Assembly (NCBI RefSeq): GCF_014524545.1
Contig: NZ_CP053557.1
Span: 459,501 to 523,500, forward strand
From: Exiguobacterium sp. Helios
GTDB lineage: Bacteria > Bacillota > Bacilli > Exiguobacteriales > Exiguobacteriaceae
Direction of reading: 5' to 3'
Length of the DNA stretch: 64,000 bases
Under the pieces are notes generated by a model that worked only from the letters and a program-made list of their open reading frames with translations, searched no databases and was not told the DNA's origin. The translations under genes were made by a program, and so were the position numbers. Positions 10,031 through 20,449 of the stretch are shown one piece after another (positions within the stretch are counted from its first letter, which is position 1; every line of letters starts with the position of its first letter).

Positions 10031-10180
10031 TTAGCGCTTGGCAGGTTGTGTTTTGTTTAGCTTCGATAATGCTTGCTCATAGCGGTCCAGTACGCGTTCT
10101 GCGACTGGCTTTAGCTCTTTTGAAAGCACAGCGAATTGCAATTCACGCGATCGTGTTGATCGGTTCATAGCATTCCCCAT
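10031..10180 (-). CDS. Small basic protein of unknown function (49 residues)
   Basis: An unrecognised but convincing small gene. GAAGGAGGAATTACC precedes the ATG at 10180, a very strong ribosome site. The protein is charged and mainly helical: an N-terminal basic segment MGNAMNRSTRSRE, then LQFAVLSKELKPVAERVLD and a Lys-rich tail ending TQPAKR. No Cys, no membrane segment. A SigB-like promoter (GTTTCA, 14 bases, GGGAAT) lies 55 bases upstream and a 15-bp hairpin terminator 27 bases downstream, so it is a self-contained transcription unit. A general-stress role is an inference from the promoter only. A later start at Met5 is possible. Confidence 0.7.
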   Translation of the reverse strand: MGNAMNRSTRSRELQFAVLSKELKPVAERVLDRYEQALSKLNKTQPAKR

Positions 10181-10234
10181 GGTAATTCCTCCTTCAGGTA
10201 CAAATCTGACAGTTTTTGTGGCCGCAAAGAGTAT

Positions 10235-10260
10235 ATTCCCGCAGGGTTTTCCTATGAAAC
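10235..10260 (-). promoter_or_regulatory. SigB-like promoter of the 49-codon gene
   Basis: Minus strand reads GTTTCA, 14 bases, GGGAATA, compared with SigB consensus GTTTAA-N12-15-GGGTAT; five of six and five of six matches. Lies between hemQ and the small gene. Confidence 0.5.
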
Positions 10261-10273
10261 GTGATTTAGCAGA

Positions 10274-11050
10274 TTAAAGTGCGAAATGTGCTTCAATATC
10301 CGCTGTTTCGAGGCGGTTACCGATAAAGAACTCACCGAACTCACCGTATTTGGCACTGACTTCGTCAAAACGCATTTCGTAGACGATTTTCTTGAACTGC
10401 AGAATATCGTTTGCGAACAGCGTGACGCCCCATTCCCAGTCGTCGAATCCGGTTGATCCGCCGATGATTTGCTGGATCTTCCCGGCGTAGCTCCGACCGA
10501 TCATCCCGTGGCGGTACATCAGTTCTTTTCGTTTCTCCATCGAAAGCGTATACCAGTTGTCCCCGTCGCGGCGTGACTTGCTCATCGGATAGAAACAGAT
10601 ATGCTTCGATTTTGGCAGGATTGGATAGAGACGGTCGCGGACGTATGGATTTTCGTACGGGTTACCTTCTCCGGATCCGCGGTATGTGCCGAGTTCGACA
10701 ACAGAGACGTACGAATACGTCGGAATCAGGTAGTCATATAAATCAAGTTTTTGCATCTTCACTTCGACGTCTTGAATGTCTTCCATTGTCGGACGAAGGA
10801 CCATCAGAACGAGATCCGCTTTTTGACCGATGATCGTATAGAGGGCGTGACTGCCTTCTTTTTGTTCTTCGACTTGTGCGAGTTCGCCTAGGAATGCCTG
10901 AAACTCCTGTACCATCTTCATCCGGACAGAAGCGTCGACCTGCTTTAGACGGGCCCAGTCAATCCGGCGGAAATCATGAAATGTATACCAGCCGTCGAGT
11001 GTTTCGGCAGCTTGTTGTGTAACGGTTGGTTCGGATGATTGATGTTGCAT
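10274..11050 (-). CDS. hemQ: Coproheme decarboxylase HemQ
   Basis: Final enzyme of the coproporphyrin-dependent heme pathway of Gram-positives: oxidative decarboxylation of coproheme to heme b using peroxide. 258 residues of the chlorite-dismutase-like superfamily. Recognisable segments: LDGWYTFHDFRRIDW at the N-terminus, LYDYLIPTYSYVSVVELG (containing the catalytic Tyr region), YPMSKSRRDGDNWYTL, MYRHGMIGRSYAGKIQQII with the proximal His, and STGFDDWEWGVTLFANDI. AGGAGG precedes the ATG. Divergent from pta, as its homologue ywfI is adjacent to pta in B. subtilis. Confidence 0.96.
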   Translation of the reverse strand: MQHQSSEPTVTQQAAETLDGWYTFHDFRRIDWARLKQVDASVRMKMVQEFQAFLGELAQVEEQKEGSHALYTIIGQKADLVLMVLRPTMEDIQDVEVKMQKLDLYDYLIPTYSYVSVVELGTYRGSGEGNPYENPYVRDRLYPILPKSKHICFYPMSKSRRDGDNWYTLSMEKRKELMYRHGMIGRSYAGKIQQIIGGSTGFDDWEWGVTLFANDILQFKKIVYEMRFDEVSAKYGEFGEFFIGNRLETADIEAHFAL

Positions 11051-11394
11051 GAGAAAACCTCCTGAATCTGTAGTAGTAACGTGTTAATCCATGTTCAATC
11101 TTACCATATCTTTTTGTTTTTCCCGTAAGAAAACGGGTTCGATCTTCAGGCGTCACCGACATAGAAAAACAGAAAGCAGGGTATGAAGTAAAAGGGTGTG
11201 AGAAACAGTCTCTCTTTTTTTCTGTACTATATTAAAAAAGATACTGTAATAGTATTCGAAAAGTCAGGCGTCAGAATGAAAAACACACTTTTTTGCAAAT
11301 TGTTTTAACAACGAAACAGAACTGTGTATAATGAACAATGGAATGGAATAACAACAGAAACCGACACTTATTCGCCACAAAAGGAGCTAATATC
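11051..11394. other. Divergent intergenic region hemQ-pta
   Basis: 344 bases. Contains the pta promoter TTTAAC-N17-TATAAT (11304-11332), with a TGTG extension before the -10, and a short GAGA-TCTC hairpin followed by seven T near 11201-11220 that could be a weak attenuator or chance. I looked for a cre box, present before pta in B. subtilis, and did not find a good one. Confidence 0.5.
11304..11332 (+). promoter_or_regulatory. SigA-type promoter of pta
   Basis: TTTAAC, 17-base spacer, TATAAT; start codon about 63 bases downstream. Confidence 0.6.
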
Positions 11395-12381
11395 ATGCAA
11401 TTATTCGAAATGCTTGAGACAAAAGTCAAAGCCCATCAACCAACGATTGTTTTCCCTGAAGGAATCGATGCCCGTGTTCTTGGTGCAGCTGTACGTTTGA
11501 AAAAAGACGGTTTAGTCACACCGATCGTCATCGGACCACGCGGTCAAATCGAAGAGACGGCAGCAGCGAACAACATCGACGTTGCAGATCTCGAAACGAT
11601 TGATCCTGCTTCATATGAAGGAATCGAAGAACTCGTCGCGTCATTCGTTGAGCGCCGTAAAGGAAAAGCGACGGAAGAGCAGGCACGTGCGCTTATCCTG
11701 AAAGACGTCAACACGTTCGGAACGATGCTCGTTCACACAGGAAAAGCAGAAGGTCTTGTTTCGGGTGCGATGCACGCAACAGGTGACACGGTTCGTCCGG
11801 CGCTGCAAATCATCAAAATGCAGGAAGGCTATAAAAAGACATCAGGTGTCTTCATCATGGTCCGTGACGATGAGCAGTACGTATTCGCCGACTGTGCAAT
11901 CAACATCGCACCGGACGCAAACGATTTAGCGGAAAACGCGATTGCTTCTGCGAAAACGGCAAAAACATTCGGCATCGAGCCGAAAGTTGCGTTGCTCAGC
12001 TTCTCGACAAAAGGTTCTGCAAAATCACCGGAAACAGAGCGTGTCGTCGAAGCAACACGTCTTGCAAAAGAACGTGCACCGGAACTCGCAATCGACGGAG
12101 AATTACAATTTGATGCAGCGTTCGTCCCGAGTGTCGCGAAATCAAAAGCACCAGAATCAGACGTTGCCGGTCAAGCGAACGTCTTCATCTTCCCAAGCCT
12201 TGAGTCTGGAAACATCGGCTACAAAATCGCACAACGTCTTGGTGGTTTTGAAGCAATCGGACCGATCCTGCAAGGACTCAACAAACCGGTCAACGATCTG
12301 TCACGCGGATGTAACGAAGAAGACGTCTACAAATTGGCGATCATCACGGCAGCGCAAGCGGTTGAAGAACGCCAAGCGTAA
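11395..12381 (+). CDS. pta: Phosphate acetyltransferase
   Basis: Converts acetyl-CoA and phosphate to acetyl phosphate and CoA in acetate overflow; partner of acetate kinase. 328 residues, single PTA_PTB domain (the short form, as in Bacillus). Segments seen: IVFPEGIDARVLGAA, AEGLVSGAMHATGDTVRPAL (active-site region), FADCAINIAPDANDLAENA, GEPLQFDAA-like region ELAIDGELQFDAAFVPSV, and NVFIFPSLESGNIGYKIAQR near the C-terminus. The frame is open upstream, but AAGGAGC lies eight bases before the ATG at 11395, which fits the family start. Divergent from hemQ. Confidence 0.97.
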   Translation: MQLFEMLETKVKAHQPTIVFPEGIDARVLGAAVRLKKDGLVTPIVIGPRGQIEETAAANNIDVADLETIDPASYEGIEELVASFVERRKGKATEEQARALILKDVNTFGTMLVHTGKAEGLVSGAMHATGDTVRPALQIIKMQEGYKKTSGVFIMVRDDEQYVFADCAINIAPDANDLAENAIASAKTAKTFGIEPKVALLSFSTKGSAKSPETERVVEATRLAKERAPELAIDGELQFDAAFVPSVAKSKAPESDVAGQANVFIFPSLESGNIGYKIAQRLGGFEAIGPILQGLNKPVNDLSRGCNEEDVYKLAIITAAQAVEERQA

Positions 12382-12461
12382 TCCATTTTCGAAAAAGACT
12401 TTACTTTTTCAGTGAACTCCGTAAAATGGAACACATCACGCATCAACGAATAAACGTATAG

Positions 12462-14509
<2,048 letters not shown>

Positions 14510-14528
14510 GTTTTGTAACCCTTATGAA

Positions 14529-14573
14529 AGGAGCAGTCATGTATACTATTCGGTATAGGTGGTTGCTCCTTTT
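14529..14573 (+). terminator. Terminator of xpt-pbuX
   Basis: Imperfect hairpin: GGAGCA (14530-14535) with TGCTCC (14564-14569), inner TATAC/GTATA, then TTTTATG. Confidence 0.7.
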
Positions 14574-14632
14574 ATGTACCGTTACATAAATCAGAATATT
14601 TCGAGTATGTGGGATTCGGAGAAAATATCTCT

Positions 14633-14646
14633 TGAAAACGTTTACA
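14633..14646 (+). promoter_or_regulatory. Catabolite-responsive element (cre) over the permease promoter
   Basis: TGAAAACGTTTACA matches TGWAARCGYTWNCW at all 14 positions. It overlaps the -35 of the downstream promoter, implying repression by CcpA when a preferred sugar is available. Confidence 0.75.
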
Positions 14647-14670
14647 AAACGGACACAATTTCTTTATACT
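14641..14670 (+). promoter_or_regulatory. SigA-type promoter of amino-acid permease
   Basis: TTTACA, 18-base spacer, TATACT, with the cre box covering the -35. Confidence 0.65.
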
Positions 14671-14732
14671 GACAACGTAGCGGTTAGGGGAACTGCTAAG
14701 AATCAAACACAGACGGGAAGGACGTCGTACAG

Positions 14733-16109
14733 ATGAAACAACAGACAGAACTGAATCGGGGATTAGAGGAACGTCACATTACACTGATGTCGCTGGGGGC
14801 GGCAATCGGTGTCGGATTGTTCTTGGGATCCGCAAAAGCGATTCAATTAGCTGGACCAGGAATACTGATCGGGTACTTAATCGGTGGTCTTATTATCTTC
14901 ATTATCATGCGGGCTCTTGGGGAACTCGCAGTCCGTGAACCGGTATCAGGCAGCTTTGCCGAGTATGCCCGAAAATATGTCAGCCCGCTCGCCGGTTTCC
15001 TGACAGGATGGAATTATTGGTTGCTCTGGATTTTCACATGTATGGCCGAAATTACGGCCGTCGGGATTTATATGCAGGAATGGTTCCCGAATTCGCCCAC
15101 TTGGATGTGGGCGCTTGGTGCACTGATTTTGATGACGAGCATCAACTTCATTGCCGTTAAGTTTTACGGGGAATTCGAATTCTGGTTTGCATTGATCAAA
15201 ATTGTTGCCATCGTCGCAATGATCATCCTCGGAACGCTGACGATCGTCATCGGGTTCGGGAACGGCGGTACGCCGGTCGGGATTTCAAATCTTTGGTCGC
15301 ATGGCGGATTCCTGCCGAACGGGTTCGGCGGTGTTCTACTTGCGATGCAAATGGTCATGTTTGCCTTCTTAGGGATTGAAGTGATCGGGGTCACAGCAGG
15401 AGAAGCAAAAAATCCGAAGAAAACGATCCGTAAAGCGGTCAACAATGTCTTCTTACGAATTTTAGTCTTCTATATCGGTGCTCTGTTCGTCATTCTTTCG
15501 ATTTATCCATGGGATCAAGTCGGACAGAATAACAGCAGTCCATTCGTTTTATTATTTGATTCACTAGGCATTCCGGCCGCTGCCGGAATCATTAACTTCG
15601 TGGTCCTGACGGCGGCTTTATCCTCATGTAACTCAGGGATTTTCTCAACAGCACGGATGATGATGAACTTGTCACAAAATCAGGAAGCACCGAAGCGTTT
15701 TGCGAAGATTTCTAAAAACGGTGTGCCGGCACTTGCAACGATCCTTTCTGGCGTTGCGTTGCTAGTCGGTGTCGCACTCAATTACTTCTTGCCGGACGAT
15801 GTCTTTGCGATCGTCACAAGCATTGCGACATTCGGAGCTGTCTGGACATGGGCGATGATTTTGATTGCTCAGATGCGGGCACGTAAAGTGCACGGATCAG
15901 CTGAATTCGCAGTTCCGTTCTTCCCGATTGCGAACTATCTTGCGTTAGCCGCACTCGCGGGTGTCATCGTCCTGATGGCATTTGATGCCGGAACACGGAT
16001 TGCACTGATTGTCGGACCGCTCTGGTACGTGATTTTGATTGCTGTGTATTATGCACGGGGAATGCATAAGCAAAAGCGTCAACCACTGGATCAGGCATCC
16101 GGAGAATAA
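14733..16109 (+). CDS. Amino acid permease, APC superfamily (AAT family)
   Basis: Cytoplasmic-membrane amino-acid:proton symporter of 458 residues with 12 predicted helices. AAT signatures: RGLEERHITLMSLGAAIGVG, LFLGSAKAIQLAGP, and the family consensus GEFEFWFALIKIVAIVAM in TM5, followed by FLGIEVIGVTAGEAKNPKK. Relatives in B. subtilis include AlaP, AapA, GabP and HutM; the sequence does not let me choose among Ala/Ser/Gly, GABA or His, so the substrate is open. Single gene with a CcpA box at its promoter, suggesting use of amino acids as a secondary carbon or nitrogen source. Confidence 0.9.
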   Translation: MKQQTELNRGLEERHITLMSLGAAIGVGLFLGSAKAIQLAGPGILIGYLIGGLIIFIIMRALGELAVREPVSGSFAEYARKYVSPLAGFLTGWNYWLLWIFTCMAEITAVGIYMQEWFPNSPTWMWALGALILMTSINFIAVKFYGEFEFWFALIKIVAIVAMIILGTLTIVIGFGNGGTPVGISNLWSHGGFLPNGFGGVLLAMQMVMFAFLGIEVIGVTAGEAKNPKKTIRKAVNNVFLRILVFYIGALFVILSIYPWDQVGQNNSSPFVLLFDSLGIPAAAGIINFVVLTAALSSCNSGIFSTARMMMNLSQNQEAPKRFAKISKNGVPALATILSGVALLVGVALNYFLPDDVFAIVTSIATFGAVWTWAMILIAQMRARKVHGSAEFAVPFFPIANYLALAALAGVIVLMAFDAGTRIALIVGPLWYVILIAVYYARGMHKQKRQPLDQASGE

Positions 16110-16201
16110 GAACTGGAGATCAGCTTTGGCTGGTCTCTTTTGTTCTGTTTCGACGTCAGTTTTGCTACACTGGACACAGATACGTCAAAGGAGGAATAAT
16201 C

Positions 16202-16501
16202 ATGAAAACGATTCATGTCGATGAACTGCAAGAAAAGCTTGAAGCGGGTGAATCTTTACACGTCGTAGATGTCCGGGAACAGGACGAATACGATGCCGGT
16301 CATATTCCGAATGTCCGTTTTCTGCCGATGTCTGAAATCGGTGAACGGTATACAGAGTTGCAGGAAGGCGAAACGTACTATCTGATTTGTAAAGCAGGCG
16401 GACGAAGTGAAAACGTCGGACGCTTCCTCGAACAGTACGGATATGACATCGTCAACGTCGAAGGCGGCATGATGAACTGGAAAGGCGATCAAGAAGCGTA
16501 A
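16202..16501 (+). CDS. Rhodanese-like domain protein
   Basis: Single-domain sulfurtransferase of 99 residues, YqhL/YtwF-like. The catalytic loop is LICKAGGRSEN with Cys near residue 63, and the N-terminal VDVREQDEYDAGHIPNV plus the terminal VEGGMMNWK are diagnostic. Persulfide carrier function is typical for the family; its partner is not evident here. AAAGGAGGAATAATC precedes the ATG. Followed by its own terminator. Confidence 0.92.
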   Translation: MKTIHVDELQEKLEAGESLHVVDVREQDEYDAGHIPNVRFLPMSEIGERYTELQEGETYYLICKAGGRSENVGRFLEQYGYDIVNVEGGMMNWKGDQEA

Positions 16502-16514
16502 GTCATGAAAATTG

Positions 16515-16551
16515 GAAGCGGATTCCTAAACGGATCCGCTTCTTTTTTTTT
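16515..16551 (+). terminator. Terminator of the rhodanese gene
   Basis: 9-bp stem GAAGCGGAT and ATCCGCTTC with a 10-base loop, then nine T. Confidence 0.9.
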
Positions 16552-16559
16552 ATTTTCTG

Positions 16560-16586
16560 TGAAAAAGTATACATTTTAACCGATAA
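16560..16586 (+). promoter_or_regulatory. SigD-like promoter of the chemoreceptor
   Basis: TGAA, 15-base spacer, ACCGATAA, close to the SigD consensus TAAA-N15-GCCGATAT; about 46 bases before the start codon. Confidence 0.6.
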
Positions 16587-16631
16587 AGAAACTAGAACAG
16601 CGATTATGTAGCGCGAGAAGGAGAGTTGGAT

Positions 16632-18611
16632 ATGGAACAGAAGAAAAAACGCACGTTGAGTATTAAACAGAAGTTGATCCTGACATCGATGCTCTTATTA
16701 TTGATTCCTTCTTTATTGATCGGTTTTGTTTCTTACAGCCAGGCCAAACAAAAAATCACGAATGAAATTCTGCAGTCGGCGCATGCCGGCGTCGACCGGA
16801 TGAATGATGAAATCATGAATATCATCGATCCGATGCGACGTGATGTCGCCTTTTTTGCGGACCGGATTGACGGGACGTTGTATCAATCAGGCAAACAGAA
16901 CCTCGACTTAGAAGAAAAAATGACCGAATACTTAGATACGCATCCGCAAGCCGCTAATATTTATTATGCGACGACATCCGGCGAGATGACGATTTATCCG
17001 GAGCAGTCGATGCCGGAAGATTATGATCCGCGTGAACGTCCATGGTACAAAGCAGCAGAAGACGCCAGCGGAAAAGTTGTCATCACGGATCCATACGTGG
17101 ATGCAGCATCGGGCAAGATGATGGTCACACTCTCACAAACGGGTGGAAACGGACGGGGTGTCATCGCAATCGACGTCGATGTCGACCGGATTTCAGAAAT
17201 CGCCCAAAAAATCAAAATCGGAAAAGAAGGTTATGTCACGATTTTGGATTCGAAGAAAAAATTCGTCACCCATCCGACACTCAAACCGGGTGAAACGGCA
17301 TCCGGCAGTTGGGTTGGATCTCTTTATGCAGGAAAAGAAGGACGCTTCTCTTACTTGTTTGAAGATGAAGACAAACAAATGGACTTCATGACGAACGGTC
17401 TGACCGGTTGGAAAGTTGCCGGGACATTGTACGATTACGAAATCACGGATGAAACAGCAGGTATTTTATGGACGACATTAGGTGTCATTGCCGGTACGTT
17501 CATCCTGGCTGCACTCCTGTTATTCTTTATCTTACGCTCGATCATCAGCCCCTTGAACCGATTGACGAAAAGTGCGGAACGAATCCAGGAAGGAGATTTG
17601 ACGGAGGAAGTCGTCGTCGAGTCGGATGATGAGATCGGCCAAGTCGCCAAGAGCTTTAATACGATGATTCTGTCACTGCGTGGTATTATCTCAAATCTTG
17701 ATCAATCCATCGGCCAAGTTGCGGCTTCTTCCGAAGAACTGATGGCGAATGCGGCGCAAACGACGGCAGCCTCAGAACAAATTGCCGGTTCGATTCAAGA
17801 AATGGCCGCAGGGGCAGGTCAATCGAAACGTCAACTCGACGGTAATGCCGTTTCTCTGCAAGCTATCACATCAGGTGTCATGCGGATTGCCGAGAGCTCA
17901 ACGAATGTCTCGGAACTGTCGCGCGCAACCGCTTCAGAAGCAGAAGACGGGACAGCAGCTGTCACGAAGAACGTGGAACAGATGAAAGCAATCGATGCAT
18001 CGGTCGAGAACTTTGGTGAGGTCATCCAGTCGCTCGCGCATCGCTCAAATGAGATTGGCAAGATTGTGGATGTCATCAACGGCATTGCGACCCAAACGAA
18101 TTTACTTGCCTTGAATGCTGCAATTGAAGCGGCACGGGCAGGGGAAAACGGCAAAGGATTTGCTGTCGTTGCCAGTGAAGTCCGGAAACTTGCAGAACAA
18201 TCGCAGGAATCGACGAAACAAATTTCCCACCTGATTCAAAACATCAAACAGGAAACGGAACGTTCGGTTTTCTTGATGAAAGAAGTGTCGCATCATACGA
18301 AAGCAGGACTCGAAACGACAGAAGATTCAGCCGTTCGATTCAAACAAATCATGTTACGGACGCAAGAGATGACACCGCGGATCGAAGATGTCACGGCAAC
18401 GGTCGAAGAGATTGCTGCCAACGTCCAGGAAGTCTCGGCATCGGCAACGGAAATCGCCCATATCGCAGATGGAAATTCTGCAGCATCAGAGCGCGTCGCA
18501 GCGACGACGGAAGAACAGCTCGGCTCGATGGAAGATATTTCGCAATCGGCAAAAACCTTGTCCGATATGGCGGAAGAATTGCAAGTCCTCGTATCGCGAT
18601 TCAAAGTATAA
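16632..18611 (+). CDS. Methyl-accepting chemotaxis protein with dCache sensor
   Basis: Transmembrane chemoreceptor of 659 residues. TM1 about residues 15-37; a periplasmic-side dCache-type sensor about 40-275 with [32 protein letters not shown] and [17 protein letters not shown]2 about 277-298; HAMP domain 300-352 ([18 protein letters not shown]); then a long methyl-accepting coiled coil with the hairpin tip [20 protein letters not shown]. The dCache signature resembles Bacillus McpA/B/C and TlpA receptors, which bind amino acids or sense pH; the ligand is unknown. AAGGAGAG is seven bases before the ATG. Monocistronic, with a SigD-like promoter and a terminator. Confidence 0.93.
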   Translation: MEQKKKRTLSIKQKLILTSMLLLLIPSLLIGFVSYSQAKQKITNEILQSAHAGVDRMNDEIMNIIDPMRRDVAFFADRIDGTLYQSGKQNLDLEEKMTEYLDTHPQAANIYYATTSGEMTIYPEQSMPEDYDPRERPWYKAAEDASGKVVITDPYVDAASGKMMVTLSQTGGNGRGVIAIDVDVDRISEIAQKIKIGKEGYVTILDSKKKFVTHPTLKPGETASGSWVGSLYAGKEGRFSYLFEDEDKQMDFMTNGLTGWKVAGTLYDYEITDETAGILWTTLGVIAGTFILAALLLFFILRSIISPLNRLTKSAERIQEGDLTEEVVVESDDEIGQVAKSFNTMILSLRGIISNLDQSIGQVAASSEELMANAAQTTAASEQIAGSIQEMAAGAGQSKRQLDGNAVSLQAITSGVMRIAESSTNVSELSRATASEAEDGTAAVTKNVEQMKAIDASVENFGEVIQSLAHRSNEIGKIVDVINGIATQTNLLALNAAIEAARAGENGKGFAVVASEVRKLAEQSQESTKQISHLIQNIKQETERSVFLMKEVSHHTKAGLETTEDSAVRFKQIMLRTQEMTPRIEDVTATVEEIAANVQEVSASATEIAHIADGNSAASERVAATTEEQLGSMEDISQSAKTLSDMAEELQVLVSRFKV

Positions 18612-18619
18612 CCTGCAGA

Positions 18620-18654
18620 CGACCGTCCTCTTTCAGGAACGGTCGTTTTTTTTG
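18620..18654 (+). terminator. Terminator of the chemoreceptor gene
   Basis: Stem ACGACCGT (18620) with ACGGTCGT (18640), inner CCT/AGG, then T-run. Confidence 0.9.
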
Positions 18655-18762
18655 AAAAAGACGTTATCTTCGACCTGATTACTGATGAATGTTGCTTGAA
18701 TAGAATAAGAAACGGGAAAATACTTATATAGCCTGGCAGCTTGTAATCGGGAGGTGTTGGTG

Positions 18763-19956
18763 ATGGCACGACAGACGAAATTAATGGAATGGCAACAGGC
18801 TGGTTTGATTGACGCAGAGACGATTCAACGGATTAAAGAGTATGAAGCCCACCGCCAAAAAAAGAAACGTGTTCCGCTGTTGTTGATTGTCGGATTGACA
18901 TTTGTCGGTTTAGCACTACTCAGTTTTTTAGCCGCCAACTGGCAAGTGATTCCTGTCCTCATTAAAATCGGTTTAGTTTTGATCATCATGGTCAGTTGTT
19001 ATGTTCTGGCAGATGTATCGGAACGGCGTACCATTTGGAATCCGGTCGCTTTTCGAATTCTTGGATTAATTGCCTTTGCCGGAGCACTCATCGTCACCGT
19101 TCAGAGCTTCCATATGTCCATGCAAGGTTCCTTTATTGGTTGGGCCGTCTTTCTCGCTGCACTGGCTCATTTCTTTACGTGGCGTCATCCGGCCTATGCC
19201 ATTCTCGCATTCATCTCGGGTTTGAATATATTTACCGGAGTTGGCGGATTCGGAAGTGAGCACGCCACGTTCCTCGACTGGACATCGATTGTCTTCGTCG
19301 TGATCGTTTCGCTTGCCTGGTTTTATTTCAGCCAGTCCTTCCCGTCGCTCATTCTTAGTTGGTTATTTCTTTATGTATCGGGACTTGAGTTGTTTGCACT
19401 TGTCTCTTACGACGGTGTCCTTTGGCCGATTTGGACCTTGTTCGCGCTTGTCCCGATGTTACTCGTCGTCAAACAGGAAGAGGACCGTCATTTTTTATAC
19501 AACCTCTATTTAATCGTCGCCGCAATCAATTCACTGATCTATTTAACAGTCCGTGCGGAAACAACGGACTCTGTCATTCCTTTAGGAGAAGCCATCGCAC
19601 TTGCCGTTTTTGGTCTCGCAGTCGGTTATTTGATTTATCAAAGATTCCGTCCGCTTCTTTGGATTTTGCCGCTCGGTTTGTTCGGATTCCTTTGGTTTGA
19701 CGAACAAGCCATCTTGATTGCTGCGCTCGTCGAAATCATTGCCTTTGTCTATTTGATTGTGCAGGAGCGCCAAGATCGTCGCCTGACGATTCCATTCGTT
19801 TACTTCATCGCCGTCCAACTGACGATTTATTTCATCTATGCCTGGGATCGCCTCGATATGTCGTTATTCTTCCTTGTCGGTGCATTGCTCGTCTTCCTGA
19901 TTGCCGGTGTCTTGTGGTGGATTCGAAAACGTCATGAAGGAGGGGTTCCGTCATGA
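18763..19956 (+). CDS. DUF2157 domain membrane protein
   Basis: 397-residue polytopic membrane protein. The soluble N-terminus WQQAGLIDAETIQRIKEYE and the first helix region LLIVGLTFVGLALLSFLAAN are the DUF2157 signature; about 12 further helices follow. Function unknown. GGGAGGTG is six bases before the ATG at 18763. Overlaps the next gene by four bases; the DUF2157-GDYXXLXY pairing recurs in many bacteria, which argues for a joint membrane complex. Confidence 0.85.
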   Translation: MARQTKLMEWQQAGLIDAETIQRIKEYEAHRQKKKRVPLLLIVGLTFVGLALLSFLAANWQVIPVLIKIGLVLIIMVSCYVLADVSERRTIWNPVAFRILGLIAFAGALIVTVQSFHMSMQGSFIGWAVFLAALAHFFTWRHPAYAILAFISGLNIFTGVGGFGSEHATFLDWTSIVFVVIVSLAWFYFSQSFPSLILSWLFLYVSGLELFALVSYDGVLWPIWTLFALVPMLLVVKQEEDRHFLYNLYLIVAAINSLIYLTVRAETTDSVIPLGEAIALAVFGLAVGYLIYQRFRPLLWILPLGLFGFLWFDEQAILIAALVEIIAFVYLIVQERQDRRLTIPFVYFIAVQLTIYFIYAWDRLDMSLFFLVGALLVFLIAGVLWWIRKRHEGGVPS

Positions 19957-20396
19957 AACGGTATCTGTTTCCAGTCCTGCAAATTATCGTTGTCCTCGGT
20001 GTGATCCTCAGTTTTTATTCCATTTCCTGGTTCGGTGACAGCTATCGTTTTCGGGCCGAACCGTATGATCCGTTTAGCCCGGTCTACGGTGAATATGTCA
20101 TGTTGCAGTATCCTGACTTGAAGCCGGCGGATTCCGTTAAAAAAGGATTGGTCTACGTTACGTTTACGACGGATTCTGATGGTTATGCCAAGATTGACCG
20201 TATCTCGAATGAACGCTTTTTTGGTTCAGTTGCCGGAGATTATTATGACAAATACGTCACGATTCCCCAATTGAACCAGTATTATGTGGAGCAGGGAACA
20301 GGAAAAGGATACGAAGATGAAAAAAAATTAGTGGTCAAAGCCGATGTCTCGCCATGGGGTACGGTTCGGGCAACTGATTTGGGTGTTCGTAAATAA
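19953..20396 (+). CDS. GDYXXLXY domain protein
   Basis: 147 residues: one N-terminal membrane anchor (about 5-25) followed by an extracytoplasmic domain carrying the family motif as GEYVMLQYPDL near residue 47 (Glu replaces the usual Asp). FGSVAGDYYDKYVTIPQLNQ contains the second conserved block. Function unknown; coupled to the DUF2157 gene by an ATGA overlap. The two may work as an envelope complex, which is inference from conserved adjacency. Confidence 0.82.
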   Translation: MKRYLFPVLQIIVVLGVILSFYSISWFGDSYRFRAEPYDPFSPVYGEYVMLQYPDLKPADSVKKGLVYVTFTTDSDGYAKIDRISNERFFGSVAGDYYDKYVTIPQLNQYYVEQGTGKGYEDEKKLVVKADVSPWGTVRATDLGVRK

Positions 20397-20400
20397 AAAA

Positions 20401-20447
20401 ACCGCTTGGATGGATACACGAAATCCGTGTACAATCCAAGCGGTTTT
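20401..20447. terminator. Bidirectional terminator between GDYXXLXY gene and cstA
   Basis: Outer stem ACCGCTTGGAT (20401-20411) with ATCCAAGCGGT (20434-20444), inner pairing ACACG/CGTGT; A-run upstream and T-run downstream. Confidence 0.88.
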
Positions 20448-20449
20448 GA

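Noticed and set aside
11942-12415. 157-codon open frame in pta
   Set aside because: Lies wholly inside the pta coding region in another frame, Lys/Arg/Ser-biased, no ribosome site; a shadow.
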